Assembly (NCBI RefSeq): GCF_010389155.1
Contig: NC_057764.1
Span: 558,001-622,000, forward strand
DNA length: 64,000 bases
Direction of reading: 5' to 3'
From: Erigeron canadensis
Taxonomy: Eukaryota > Streptophyta > Magnoliopsida > Asterales > Asteraceae
In this document: piece after piece, positions 23,001 through 32,614 of the stretch
Layout: every line of letters begins with the position of its first letter
Position numbering within the stretch: the first letter of the stretch is position 1
The notes under the pieces: generated by a model
What the model was told of the DNA's origin: nothing
Database searches by the model: none
What the model saw: the letters and a program-made list of their open reading frames with translations, nothing else
Program-made: the position numbers and the translations under genes

Positions 23001-25961
23001 TTATGCATTAAATATAGGCTTCGGACGACTTTCAAGCCTTTGAACCCATTAGACATGCTCCCTTGTAGCTAAATTTCCTATTTTATCTGTTCAAAATTGG
23101 TAAATTGGTTGAACTCACGTCTTATGATGAGTATGGTCATTAGATTCTTTACGAGCAAGGGACATGGTATGATATACATCTTCAGTCAACTTAATTAAGA
23201 TTACATCTGCAAAGCAGGATAACTGTACAAGGATGGAACATTCATTTTGCTGTGAAATAGTATGAATATTCCATCGTACATATTATTGTCTATGTCTGGG
23301 AAAGAACCCTGATCTGATTTCTCTCTCTGTAATATAACAGAGAAAAAATGGTAGCCGAACTTCTAGCATCTGGTGCATATGCTGGAGCAGTCACTGACCC
23401 CTGTCAACAAGATCCAACGGGTAAAACACCAGCATCTATAGCCGCGATATATGGGCACAAGGGGCTTGCAGGTTATCTCTCGGAAGTGGCACTAACTAGC
23501 CATCTATCATCCCTCACGTTAAAAGAAAGCGAACTATCTAAGTGCTCTGCTGACGTTGAAGCTGAAAGAACGGTAAATAGCATCTCAAACCCAGATCTTA
23601 TAAACGAGGATCAGCTTTCTCTCAAGGATGCCATAGCTGCTGTGAGGAATGCATCTCAAGCTGCTTCACGTATACAAGCTGCTTTCAGGGCACATTCTTT
23701 CAAGAAGAGGAAACAGAAGGAAAATGCTGAATATGGGAGTGCAGATGAGTATGGTATCCGTCCAAGTGATATTGATGGACTTTCAGCTGCATCAAAGTTA
23801 GCTTTTGGAAATGCACGTGATTATTGTGCTGCCTTACTTATTCAGAAGAAATACCGAGGATGGAAAGGTCGCAAGGATTTTCTTGCACTTCGCCAGAAAG
23901 TAGTGAAGATACAGGTTTTCCCTTTCCCTATCCTTCTTCTTTAGGATAGAAATCCTCTAAAGTTGTTTCAACTTTATAGGTAAAGTTGGAGCAATTTCAA
24001 CCCTTGATTTAAAACCAAGGGTCAAGATTACATAGTTAAGTGGGAATCTTGATCATTGATTTTAATCCAAAGGTGTAAGATGATCCAACTTTTCCTCTGA
24101 AGTTAGATTAACTTTAGAGAATTTTTATCCTCTTCTTTAACCCTTCAAACACCCATCACTTATTACCCATGTCTATGTAGAGTGTTATATAGAACTATCT
24201 TAGCTGGACATCTGCTTTGTAAATTTTTTCCTTATAATGACCAGTAAAAAGAAGGCTGTTACCAAAGCTGCAAGCGCTTCTGATATTAAACTTCCTGCAT
24301 ACGTATTCTCATCAAGACGAGAGTAGATGAGTTTGCTCGTATACGTGAAGCAGTGAGCATCTATTGGCGTATTGCAGCTTGTAAAAAGGGGTTTGGCTGG
24401 TTGGCCAGCCTGTTAAAAAGTTTTTGGGTTCAATTGGGTTATTTTTTAGTACGGGTCAACCCACAAACATTCTTTGTCCATTCTATATGACGTGCAGATA
24501 ACCAATGGCTAATTATAAATTACGATTACAAGAGATGTTATTACAGTAAAGTCAAATATTTGGATAAAGATGAGCTATAGGAGGTTTTATTCTTTAAAAT
24601 AGAAGTAATCTGACTTTCAACCCATTTTTCTTATAGCTAAATATTTTACTTGACCTGTTTGAATTAAACAGAACCCAATTTTACCAATTTACTAAGAAAA
24701 TGTGTTCAAACTGTCGCGTACTATATTTACCCAAGCTGACTACTATTAACCCTATCATCTCGTATATTTGTTGTGGTAGAAGGTGACTACTTCTGTTAAG
24801 ATGCAATGAAATTTCATCCAAATATAATGGCATAAATCAACTTATTTGAAGGACCTTTGTATTTCTGGGATCTGCCACTGTTTGTATGTTGCAAAATGTT
24901 TAGACAGCAGTGAGCATCTATTGGTGTATTGCATGGGAATCGTTTTGTTGCATTCAAATTGTCATCTACATATGATGCAGTTCACATACTTCTTTGATAT
25001 AAATATTGGTGATAATGGCCTGTATCTTCCTGCAGTCGATCTCATTTTTTTAATATTGTTCGTAGGCCCATGTGAGAGGTCATCAGGCAAGGAGAAACTA
25101 TGAAACTATCTGTTGGGCAGTTGGTATAGTCGAGAAAATCATCTTAAGGTGGTACAGGAAAGGAGATGGTTTAAGAGGGTTCCATTTGGATTCTACTGAT
25201 GAAAATGAAGATGAAGATATTGTGAAGGTATTTCGAAAGCAGAGAGTGGATGTTGCTTTAAGTGAAGCCGTTTCCAGGGTGCTATCAATGGTAAACTCAA
25301 CACACGCAAGGCAGCAATACCGTCGCATGCTTCAAAAATATCAGCAAGCCAAGGTCAGTAGTCTTTATCTGACTCATACTAATATGTCTTTTTAAGATAA
25401 TAAAATGGACTGGTCGGTGGGGCGGGTGAAACGCCAGATTAGATTTTAAAACTTCATGTCTAATTCATTTAATATTCTTTCTATCTATGTATGTATTAGT
25501 TTGTATGAATTAACAAAACACTTTGGGCCTCTTTAACGTGGTGTGATGCGATATGTATCTCTCATTCTTCCAACTAAATTTCTTGATTTTACCCAATATA
25601 CCCATATGTATTGAAAGATGATATGAACCGTCCCATTCATAAGTAAATGGGTTGAAATCTCCATTATTCAAGGGGAGGGGGAGGGGCAACATTGCGATAT
25701 ACTCTCGAGTTTGAAGTAAATGTATAATGTCCCAAAAGAAGCACTAGACTGTCATCGGCGTAATTGTCCTTTCAATTGCGCTGTCTCTCTGAATAAAACT
25801 TCATTATATAGATCGGTTTATTTATCATTCACAATAATTGCATTTTGAAAATTGGACAACCGCAGGCTGAACGAGGAGGTTTGGATAACGAAGGATCCTC
25901 AATGCCTCAACAAGATGTAGCAGCAGGTATGGAAACTGAAGACTTGTTCAACTTCAGATGA
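17073..25961 (+). CDS. CAMTA4: Calmodulin-binding transcription activator CAMTA4
   Basis: Nuclear Ca2+/calmodulin-responsive transcription factor that in this family binds CGCG-type promoter elements in stress responses. I assembled 13 coding exons: 17073-17079, 17604-17729, 17831-17946, 18455-18543, 18707-18752, 19334-19763, 20307-20422, 20697-20772, 21253-21476, 22174-22835, 23341-23914, 25066-25353 and 25866-25961. All introns are GT-AG, and the total is 2850 nt (949 aa plus stop). The CG-1 DNA-binding domain (about residues 4-126) contains RWLRPGEVLFILQN, SGSLFLFNKK, RFFRKDGHSWRRKKDGK and EAHERLKVGN. A TIG/IPT fold follows (about 393-480), then ankyrin repeats (about 560-690), three IQ motifs (about 740, 794 and 817) and a calmodulin-binding stretch (ICWAVGIVEKIILRWYRKG). 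CAMTA4 is chosen over its paralogues because of the GYLSEVALTSHLSSLTL block and the DEDIVKVFRKQRVDVALSEA tail. The first exon carries only seven coding bases. Confidence 0.93.
23944..24130. mobile_element. MITE in CAMTA4 intron 11, Mutator-like 9-bp duplication
   Basis: The 187-bp element has inverted ends GGATAGAAATCCTCTAAAG and, on the complement of the right end, GGATAAAAATTCTCTAAAG. It is flanked by perfect 9-bp direct repeats TCTTCTTTA (23935-23943 and 24131-24139). A 9-bp duplication points to the Mutator superfamily. It starts 30 bp after the exon 11 donor. Related but damaged sequence occurs near 36861-37050 and 63172-63310. Confidence 0.75.
24350..24933. repeat. Dispersed 27-bp direct repeat within CAMTA4 intron 11
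   Basis: GCAGTGAGCATCTATTGG plus YGTATTGCA occurs at 24350-24377 and at 24907-24933 with one difference. The 120 bp before the first copy (AAAAAGAAGGCTGTTACC onward) look coding-like in composition, but no family was recognised. Confidence 0.6.
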
Positions 25962-26524
25962 AGAAAGAAATGGTGAATTAGTTTGTTATGTTAGAATATT
26001 TATTAATTGTAAGTTGGACTGGCGGTTTAGTTTGTATATATAGTTGCAATAGGAAGTACTATCGGTATGGTTGTAAGTAAGCAAATCATAAATGGGTTTC
26101 TTGTGTTGGTGTTGTTGATATACGTAACGTCTCTAGCTCAACTTTGGTGAAGGAGTGGATTGTGTATGATTTTGGGAAGTTTCTATTCCCGATTTCACTC
26201 TTGAACCTTCTGAAGTGGTAACACTTGGTCACTTGGTCTCGGAAACAAATTTTCTTTTTTTTTTTTTGAAATATTAAGTTTGAATTCTATAAAGAAAAGA
26301 TATACCCCTAGGGTTCACCCACGACGACTCCCTGTTATTCATAAAGCGGTTGAATTAAAATATGAGTGTGTTGGCATTATAGTAAAACAGAAATGATTAA
26401 TCTTTTTAATTAAATACTTTAAATATCCTTCTAATCACAATATGAGGACATGTGAAGAAATTAGTGGATAACATGTCACCTTCATATAATTTTAAGAAGG
26501 TTTTTTGACTATTTTTTAGAAGGA

Positions 26525-26650
26525 TTTATTGTTTTCCATATTAAAACACTTTTAACTTAAGAATAATGATAACGAAAACAATATTGGATTTATTGTTTTT
26601 CATATTAAAACACTTTTAACTCAAGAACGATCATAACGAAAACAATTTTA
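26525..26650. repeat. Tandem duplication of about 65 bp between CAMTA4 and the next gene
   Basis: Two head-to-tail copies (about 26525-26586 and 26588-26650) share TATTAAAACACTTTTAACT and CATAACGAAAACAAT with a few differences. The rest of 25962-26945 contains the CAMTA4 3' UTR and the promoter and 5' UTR of the downstream gene, with no other feature seen. Confidence 0.75.
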
Positions 26651-26945
26651 GGAGGGGGGTTGGTGGTGGGGGTTTTGTATATGAGGAAATTATTATCAAA
26701 AGAAGAAGAGGATGTCAAAGAGATGGTGGTAGCCACGTGTGATGCGAAGTAATATCTACGTGGCAGAAGAGGAGTAAAGTATGGGATGATGATTGGTTGA
26801 TTTTTAGCCATCCTATTGACTGATTATTACGAGTAGTATTGAGAATCATTCTTTCTTCCATTCTTTCTACTGGTATATTTCTATTTCTATATCCGTGTAC
26901 GTCTGCGGTCTGTCTGTTTGGCTTGTACAGTGGTAACTGATCCAA

Positions 26946-28509
26946 ATGGAGGAGTCACGGTCATCTAAGGTTGAGCTTATTAAACATGCCATTAAACAAC
27001 TTATGGATGAACTCGACGGTGACGATGGTCCCACCATATCCTCTTCCGATGATGATAACCGCCGCCGCCGCCTCTTATCCAAATTGATGTCTCAGGTATA
27101 TATATATTAATCAATCATATATATGTATTTAATAAATCCACCACTATTATGCACTATTATACTAATGAAAAAATGGTGATACGAGTATGGACTCCCTATA
27201 TAGCCTATGTATTTGATATATCCCTCTTTTCTTTTTTACACTTTTATTATGCATATAATATGACGTACTCTTTGATTCATGTTATGCACTTCTTTTTGGA
27301 TGCTTTAAAGATTATCTTGTGGTGGTGGCCTAACTATTATACCAAGGGTGAATAATAACACCTACCTAGAAATTCAGATCTTAGGACAAAATAAATATAA
27401 CCCTTTGTGGCCGCGGACGTTGGACTATGATTAATCTAGCATTGTAGTGACCAAGTAGAAAAACCCCTCTTTGGCCTTCATACTTTGCACCTATCCTTGA
27501 TGTTCTTATAAACCCCATCAAGCCCTTCTCCCCCACACAAGATTCTCTTCCTCTCTCTTCCCCTCTCATATATACAATACAATACAGTCTCTCACTCTAT
27601 ATCTAAACTAAGATATATACATTTGCATGGTTTTCATATACAAAGTAGTCAGATTGTGATTCATGAGTGCGGTCTCTCTCTACCATATATTTATATAGGC
27701 CCATTTGGAAGTTATCAGACCCACCCCCCTTGGATCCGGCAGGGGCCTAGTAAAGTTTAATCAGTTTGTAACTTGCTAGTTACCATCTCAGCAGACTGTT
27801 TCCTAATCTTGATTTACCTAGCTTGGGCTCATTAAATTTTGTTGAAATTCATGTTACAAAAAGTAGTGACCTCTACATAAATATGAAAGCAGTTGGCATT
27901 ATACTAAAAAAAAGCTAAGAAATTGATTACTTGCAACTTAAAAACACGACAACCGGTTACTGATATCTGCTTATGTAGGGATTTTACAGTATTTTCTCAC
28001 AAGCACCTCGATTTTGAACAATATGGGTATAATTAATATATTATAAGTCGATATAAAATTAACAGTTGGAGATGTTGGAAGATGAGTCAGAAGCCTACTC
28101 AAAGTTGACGAAAGCCAAAAGTAAAGTGTCCAGTTCGAGAGAAAAAGAAGACGACGACGACGATGATGATAAGATAGTGAAAGAACTTAAAAAAGTAAGG
28201 AGACAGAATGTAATAACACATTGCCTTCTTTCTGCCATGATAGTTCTCACCGTTGTTTGGCAAGTATCCGAGGTTTCAATCATTTTGAAACTCAAAAATG
28301 GATTTACTAACCCGTTTCGATCCCTTGGTAGCATTTTTAAGGGTGTGATAAAACCCCCTAAAACAAAAGGTTATGGTGAAGATACAGAGTCACCGTCAGT
28401 GGTTACAAGTAACCTCATTGAGTCCTCGCCTGTTCATGATTTCAAAATGCCAGAGCTTCCCTGTATTGAGCTGCCAAAAATCGACTTTGGTTTCAATGGA
28501 GAAGATTGA
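26946..28509 (+). CDS. Single-pass membrane protein of unknown function (197 aa, two exons)
   Basis: Exon 1 (26946-27095) reads from an ATG and encodes 50 aa including VELIKHAIKQLMDELDG, a Ser/Asp stretch, four arginines and LLSKLMSQ. It ends CAG|GTATAT. Exon 2 (28066-28509, acceptor AACAG) continues in phase with LEMLEDESEAYSKL and a Ser/Lys segment. An acidic run of seven aspartates follows (residues 79-85, from GAC/GAT repeats), then a basic KELKKVRRQN, one hydrophobic segment (about residues 100-117, HCLLSAMIVLTVVWQV) and a soluble tail ending LPKIDFGFNGED. The two exons join with no phase conflict, which supports the model. The layout suggests a tail facing the lumen or cytosol behind one helix, with acidic and basic clusters on the N-terminal side. 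I do not recognise a named family. It lies in the same orientation as CAMTA4, about 1 kb downstream, with its own promoter region. Confidence 0.75.
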
Positions 28510-28984
28510 GTCACATTGTTATGGATTATGTTCAAGGATAAGAAGCAACTCGCTATAACGGAGTGTTAGTCCACGATTTGGATTGTTTTCATGTTGGATG
28601 TTGTAAAGTGATTGACTAAAGGTTTGGTTTGAATTATAATGCTCTTATTGTCTCTGAGTTCATTTCATCTGCAACCTGCTTTAAGGTTTAACATAATTGA
28701 CTTTTACATGGGAAGATCAAAAATCGAAGTTTGAGTGTTTGATATGTGGTTCTAAATTTAATATTATTTAAGGAAACTTCATATTTTGTATCTGACTTGA
28801 TTGAAATTGTTATTAACCTCTTTTTTGGGTAAAGGGTTGTTTTACCCTGGTTAGCTTGTATTAATATCACAACAAATGAGGTTCAGGCAATGGAGCAGGT
28901 ATTACTCCATCGACTTTACATGAATATGCACTCAAAGTGTAACAACCAGAATACAAAATGGGCCATGGCATATTGGCAAATGCA

Positions 28985-29345
28985 ACAAGTTTCTATTTAA
29001 GTATCATGATTTACTACTTAAATTTTTTCAAAAAAAGTATATATAAAAAAGAAAGTTAGTAAAATTGAAAATATTTTAGACAGTAAGTATAAAAAATTTA
29101 GTAAACTAGATATGTAAATAATGTATCGTAATACATATATGTGTAAATATAAATATATATGATTATATGTAGATGTATATCAAAATTCGGTTCTGTTCGG
29201 TTAACTGCGGGTAATGAATATTGAAAACCGTAACCGAACCGTTACACATCGGGTTTTTTTCTTTTCGGTTTTTTTGGGATTCGGTTTTTTCGGTTTCGGA
29301 TAACACGGTTCAGACTCGTTTTTCGGTTCATTTCTTACACCCCTA
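28985..29345. mobile_element. 5'-truncated copy of the 55662-56439 hAT element
   Basis: About 360 bp aligns in order with the right half of the element at 55662-56439. Shared blocks are AAGTTTCTATTTAA, GTAATACATATATGTGTAAA, TGATTATATGTAG, AATGAATATTGAAAA and CGTAACCGAACCGTTACACA, with the terminus TTCATTTCTTACACCCCTA. The left half is missing. Confidence 0.7.
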
Positions 29346-29954
29346 AATCCTACATATGGATGATAATTATATTTGAGTGAGGATAATTTACAAATTAAAC
29401 TATCAATAATGATACTCAAAAACAGGGTCGTCTTTAGATTCATAGACATAGGACGAGCTGAAATTAAGGCTTATTGGCTATCCATATCGAACCAACGTAC
29501 ATAAACTAATCTTTTTTAAAATGACCATAAATATTATATTGATTAAAATAATAAAAGCTATTGTTTAATATTTTTTTATTTTTATTTTTTTTGCAAAATC
29601 TACTATTAAAAATTTTATCTGAGAATATAAAAATGTGAATTAAGTTGCAAGATCTAATACCAGATCATATATCTGATGTATAAGAGTGTTGTTTCTTATC
29701 ACTTTGAGACAACGACAAACTAAGTATTCATTTTCGTCTATTAAAGTACTGTTTTGATATTTATACCTTTTAACTTTACAACAATAACATAAATATTTCT
29801 ATTTTGATATAATAAAAATTACGTAATTTAATATTGGACTCTTATGCTTAATACAAACTACTATATGATAATTATTTGTTTTTTAACATGTAATGGATCT
29901 AACTATAACTATACACTATTACACAAATAATCAATGTAATAAATTATAACTTAA

Positions 29955-29985
29955 TCTGCGTATTACGCGGGATTATAATCTAGTA
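29955..29985 (+). repeat. Helitron-like 3' terminus
   Basis: CTGCGTATTACGCGGG (short GC hairpin) is followed by ATTATAATCTAGT, matching hairpin plus CTAG-T. A related motif without CTAG (CTGCATATTATGCGGG) occurs at about 30250 and another (CTGCGTAATACGCG) at about 44252. No matching 5' end was assigned. Confidence 0.4.
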
Positions 29986-30449
29986 TTAAATAAAACACAA
30001 TTGTTATGAAATAAGAATTTTATAAATAAAAAAAATGTATTTGTCATCTTCATATTTTTTCATAAATTCTAATTTTTTTTTTACTTCATTTATGATGTCA
30101 TAAACACTTTTCTTTTTAAAACTTATTTCATCTTTTATGTTGTTATTTATGATATCAGTTATTTTATTTCTAATAATTTATACATTGTATGTAAAGATTC
30201 CATCATTGAAAATTGAAATAGTTTTGTTATAACCAAATTTTAAATTATCTGCATATTATGCGGGTTAATAAGTTAATTAAATTTATTTGAAACATAACAT
30301 ATACTATTTCGATGTTATGAGTGTAATATTTATGTTTGTTATTTACGAACACTAAATATATTTGATACACAAATTTGAAGGTATATATATGCATTTTGTT
30401 TAAAAAATGTTTTAATAAGTTATCAGATAGATATTTAAAAACTAGATGG

Positions 30450-30520
30450 ATGTCCGCACGATGTGACGGTGGCTATGGTAATGGTTGGGGCTGCTAGTGG
30501 TGGTGGATTAAAACACAGAA
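30450..30520 (-). repeat. Repeat family G terminus
   Basis: ACTAGATGGATGTCCGCACG, then ATGTGACGGTGGC, then GGTGGTGG, the same order as at 7812-7880. Confidence 0.4.
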
Positions 30521-31679
30521 TGTAAGATTAAAACATATAAGGACCTAAGGATCTTGAAAGTGTTCTTCCATATAAGGATTGAAGGATCAGAAGTTGAGAA
30601 CATAAAGATTAAAACATTATCATAAGAATCGAACATATAAAATGAGATAGAATAGAATAGAATTTGATCACTTTGATAATTAAAATAAGAAAGTGGAGTG
30701 AAGATTAGCTTTATAAATAACAGTTTATAAAGATTGGTTACTAATCTATAGCATGCATTTCATATAATCCATCTTTAATTTCATGAATTGCAACCAGATA
30801 AAGCGACGATAAAGCCTAACCATCAGCCAAATCATAGCCTGAGAAAAGGTTGACCGGTAGCAGTCCAAAATGAACAGCATCCCTTAATAGCAACCAACAG
30901 TCGAACAACAGTCAAAAAATTTAAACCTGTATACATATAAGTCAAAAATAAAAAACATAAGTTCCATCTGAACATAATTCTAAAAATCATAGTGTGAGAT
31001 ATATATAGTTGTTACCTATTATGATCATTTCAGCTATTTTTCCCTTAATGGATTAACATGAGCCCAAAACATATTCATTGATTCATTCCACCTATATTTA
31101 GTCATTCCCATGCCCTACGAAAATTCCCTCCAACAGAAGCAACAAACTCGAAATCTGAAAGATTTCATATATTATTTAAGGTTTTTTTTTTCGCTTTTAT
31201 CATTGCAGAAGACAGATTTATACACGAAGATGTGGAAGGGTGGGGGTTTGTATATAATTGAATGGTTATCAAGAATAGTTTCCCTAAATACAAAGATCTT
31301 GTTAAGATTAATATTTAAATGGAAACATTACAATAACAAATCATTTCCAAAACAAATAAAGGCTGTAATTATTTGCAAAATCGAAAGATTTGCCTAATTA
31401 ATGGAAACTATAATACGATAAGAAACAAATAATTACCATTGAAATACAAAGAACAATTAAAGAAGAATATAAATGATCCAAACCTTGAATGACAATTAAA
31501 GAACATGATTCAATTTGTTAATGATTACCGGCGGTGAATAGCGGCGGTGACAACAGCATCAAAACCAAAAAAAAAAAGGAAATAAAAATATATTAATCAA
31601 ACCTTTAAATCGAAATCAAAGAACAATTAAAGAATCGAAATCAAAAAACAACTAAAGAAGAATATAAATTATCCAAACC
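30521..31679. other. Intergenic stretch without a recognised gene
   Basis: AT-rich sequence. A 95-codon open frame at 31110-31397 has no recognisable motif and a low-complexity hydrophobic composition. Short direct repeats of GAACAATTAAAGAA occur near 31450-31660. Confidence 0.5.
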
Positions 31680-32175
31680 GGCGACGGTGGTTAAGATAAC
31701 CGGATCCGATTCAAAATCGGGTAACGGTATGACAGGATGTGATTTTGATTTCGGGATTCAAAGTACCTATAATCGGGCGGTGGTTGGGGGTATGACAAGA
31801 TGCGATTTAGGCGGCGGTTGATGGTGGTTTTGGCGGCGGTGGCGATGTGTGTGGTTATGGGGGGATGGTACCTATAATCGGGCGGTGGTTGCGGGTATGA
31901 CAGGATGAGATTTCGGCGGTGGTGGATGGTGGTATTGGCGGCGATGGATGGTGGTTTTTGGGGCAGTGGCGATGTGTGGTTATGGGGGGATGAATGTATG
32001 TGTTTGTTTTTTGGTAATGAGGGGGCAGGGCGACAAAAGCGGGTATAAGGTATTTTTAAGGGTATTTTCGTTATTCCAGGGATAAGATGTTTGGTGGTAA
32101 CGTAAATTAAAAGGGTATACTAACCAATTTAAAGGTAGAGTGTTTAAATGGGTGAGGGTAGTTTGTGTATATAGG
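31680..32175 (-). repeat. Repeat family G copy with long GGCGGTGG minisatellite
   Basis: About 500 bp of imperfect repeats of GGCGGTGGTTG, GATGGTGGTTTTGGCGG and TGTGGTTATGGGGGGATG. A tail (TTTAAAGGTAGAGTGTTTAAA) is shared with 12420-12460. A segment of about 55 bp with GGTACCTATAATCGGGCGG occurs twice (31764 and 31867). The sequence is non-coding. CCCGGGTTATTAGCTAGT just downstream (32254-32271) looks like another Helitron-type end. Confidence 0.5.
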
Positions 32176-32479
32176 GAGTATAGATAAATTTAACCAATTT
32201 CGTCGCAACTTAAATAACGAAAATACGGGTTTTTACAAAACTTTCATTAATATGCCCGGGTTATTAGCTAGTAATTTATAAATAAAAATTTTGGACATAT
32301 GATTTATATTTTCATTTCTCGATTTATTAATTAGCTCAATTCATAATTTGCTAAAAAATCAACTTTTAACCTATGGGAGTGACATGTCTTCAAAAATACG
32401 GGTCAACATAAAAAAAGGATAAAAAATGGATAAATAGAGGTACGAGACGCAATCTATAATTTCATGACTAGAGAGATAC

Positions 32480-32614
32480 TGCGTAATGCGACCCCGATGG
32501 AAGTGGCGGGTGATGGTGGTGACAGTGATGGTGGTGATAGCAGCGATGGTGGCGGTATGGACGATAAGAGTGTCGTTTATTAAGGTAAAAGTAATTCATG
32601 TAAAAGGGGGTACT
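32480..32614 (-). repeat. Repeat family G copy interrupted by a solo LTR
   Basis: GTAATGCGACC and GATGGTGGTGACAGTGATGG continue to GTAATTCATGTAAAAGGGGG. The copy resumes after the LTR at 35434 with TGTAGTTAGTTTAAGGGTTG. The uninterrupted order is visible in the paralogue at 45280-45350, which confirms that the LTR is a later insertion. Confidence 0.6.

Noticed and set aside
31110..31397. 95-codon plus-strand frame
   Set aside because: No conserved motif, AT-driven composition and no splice or promoter support.
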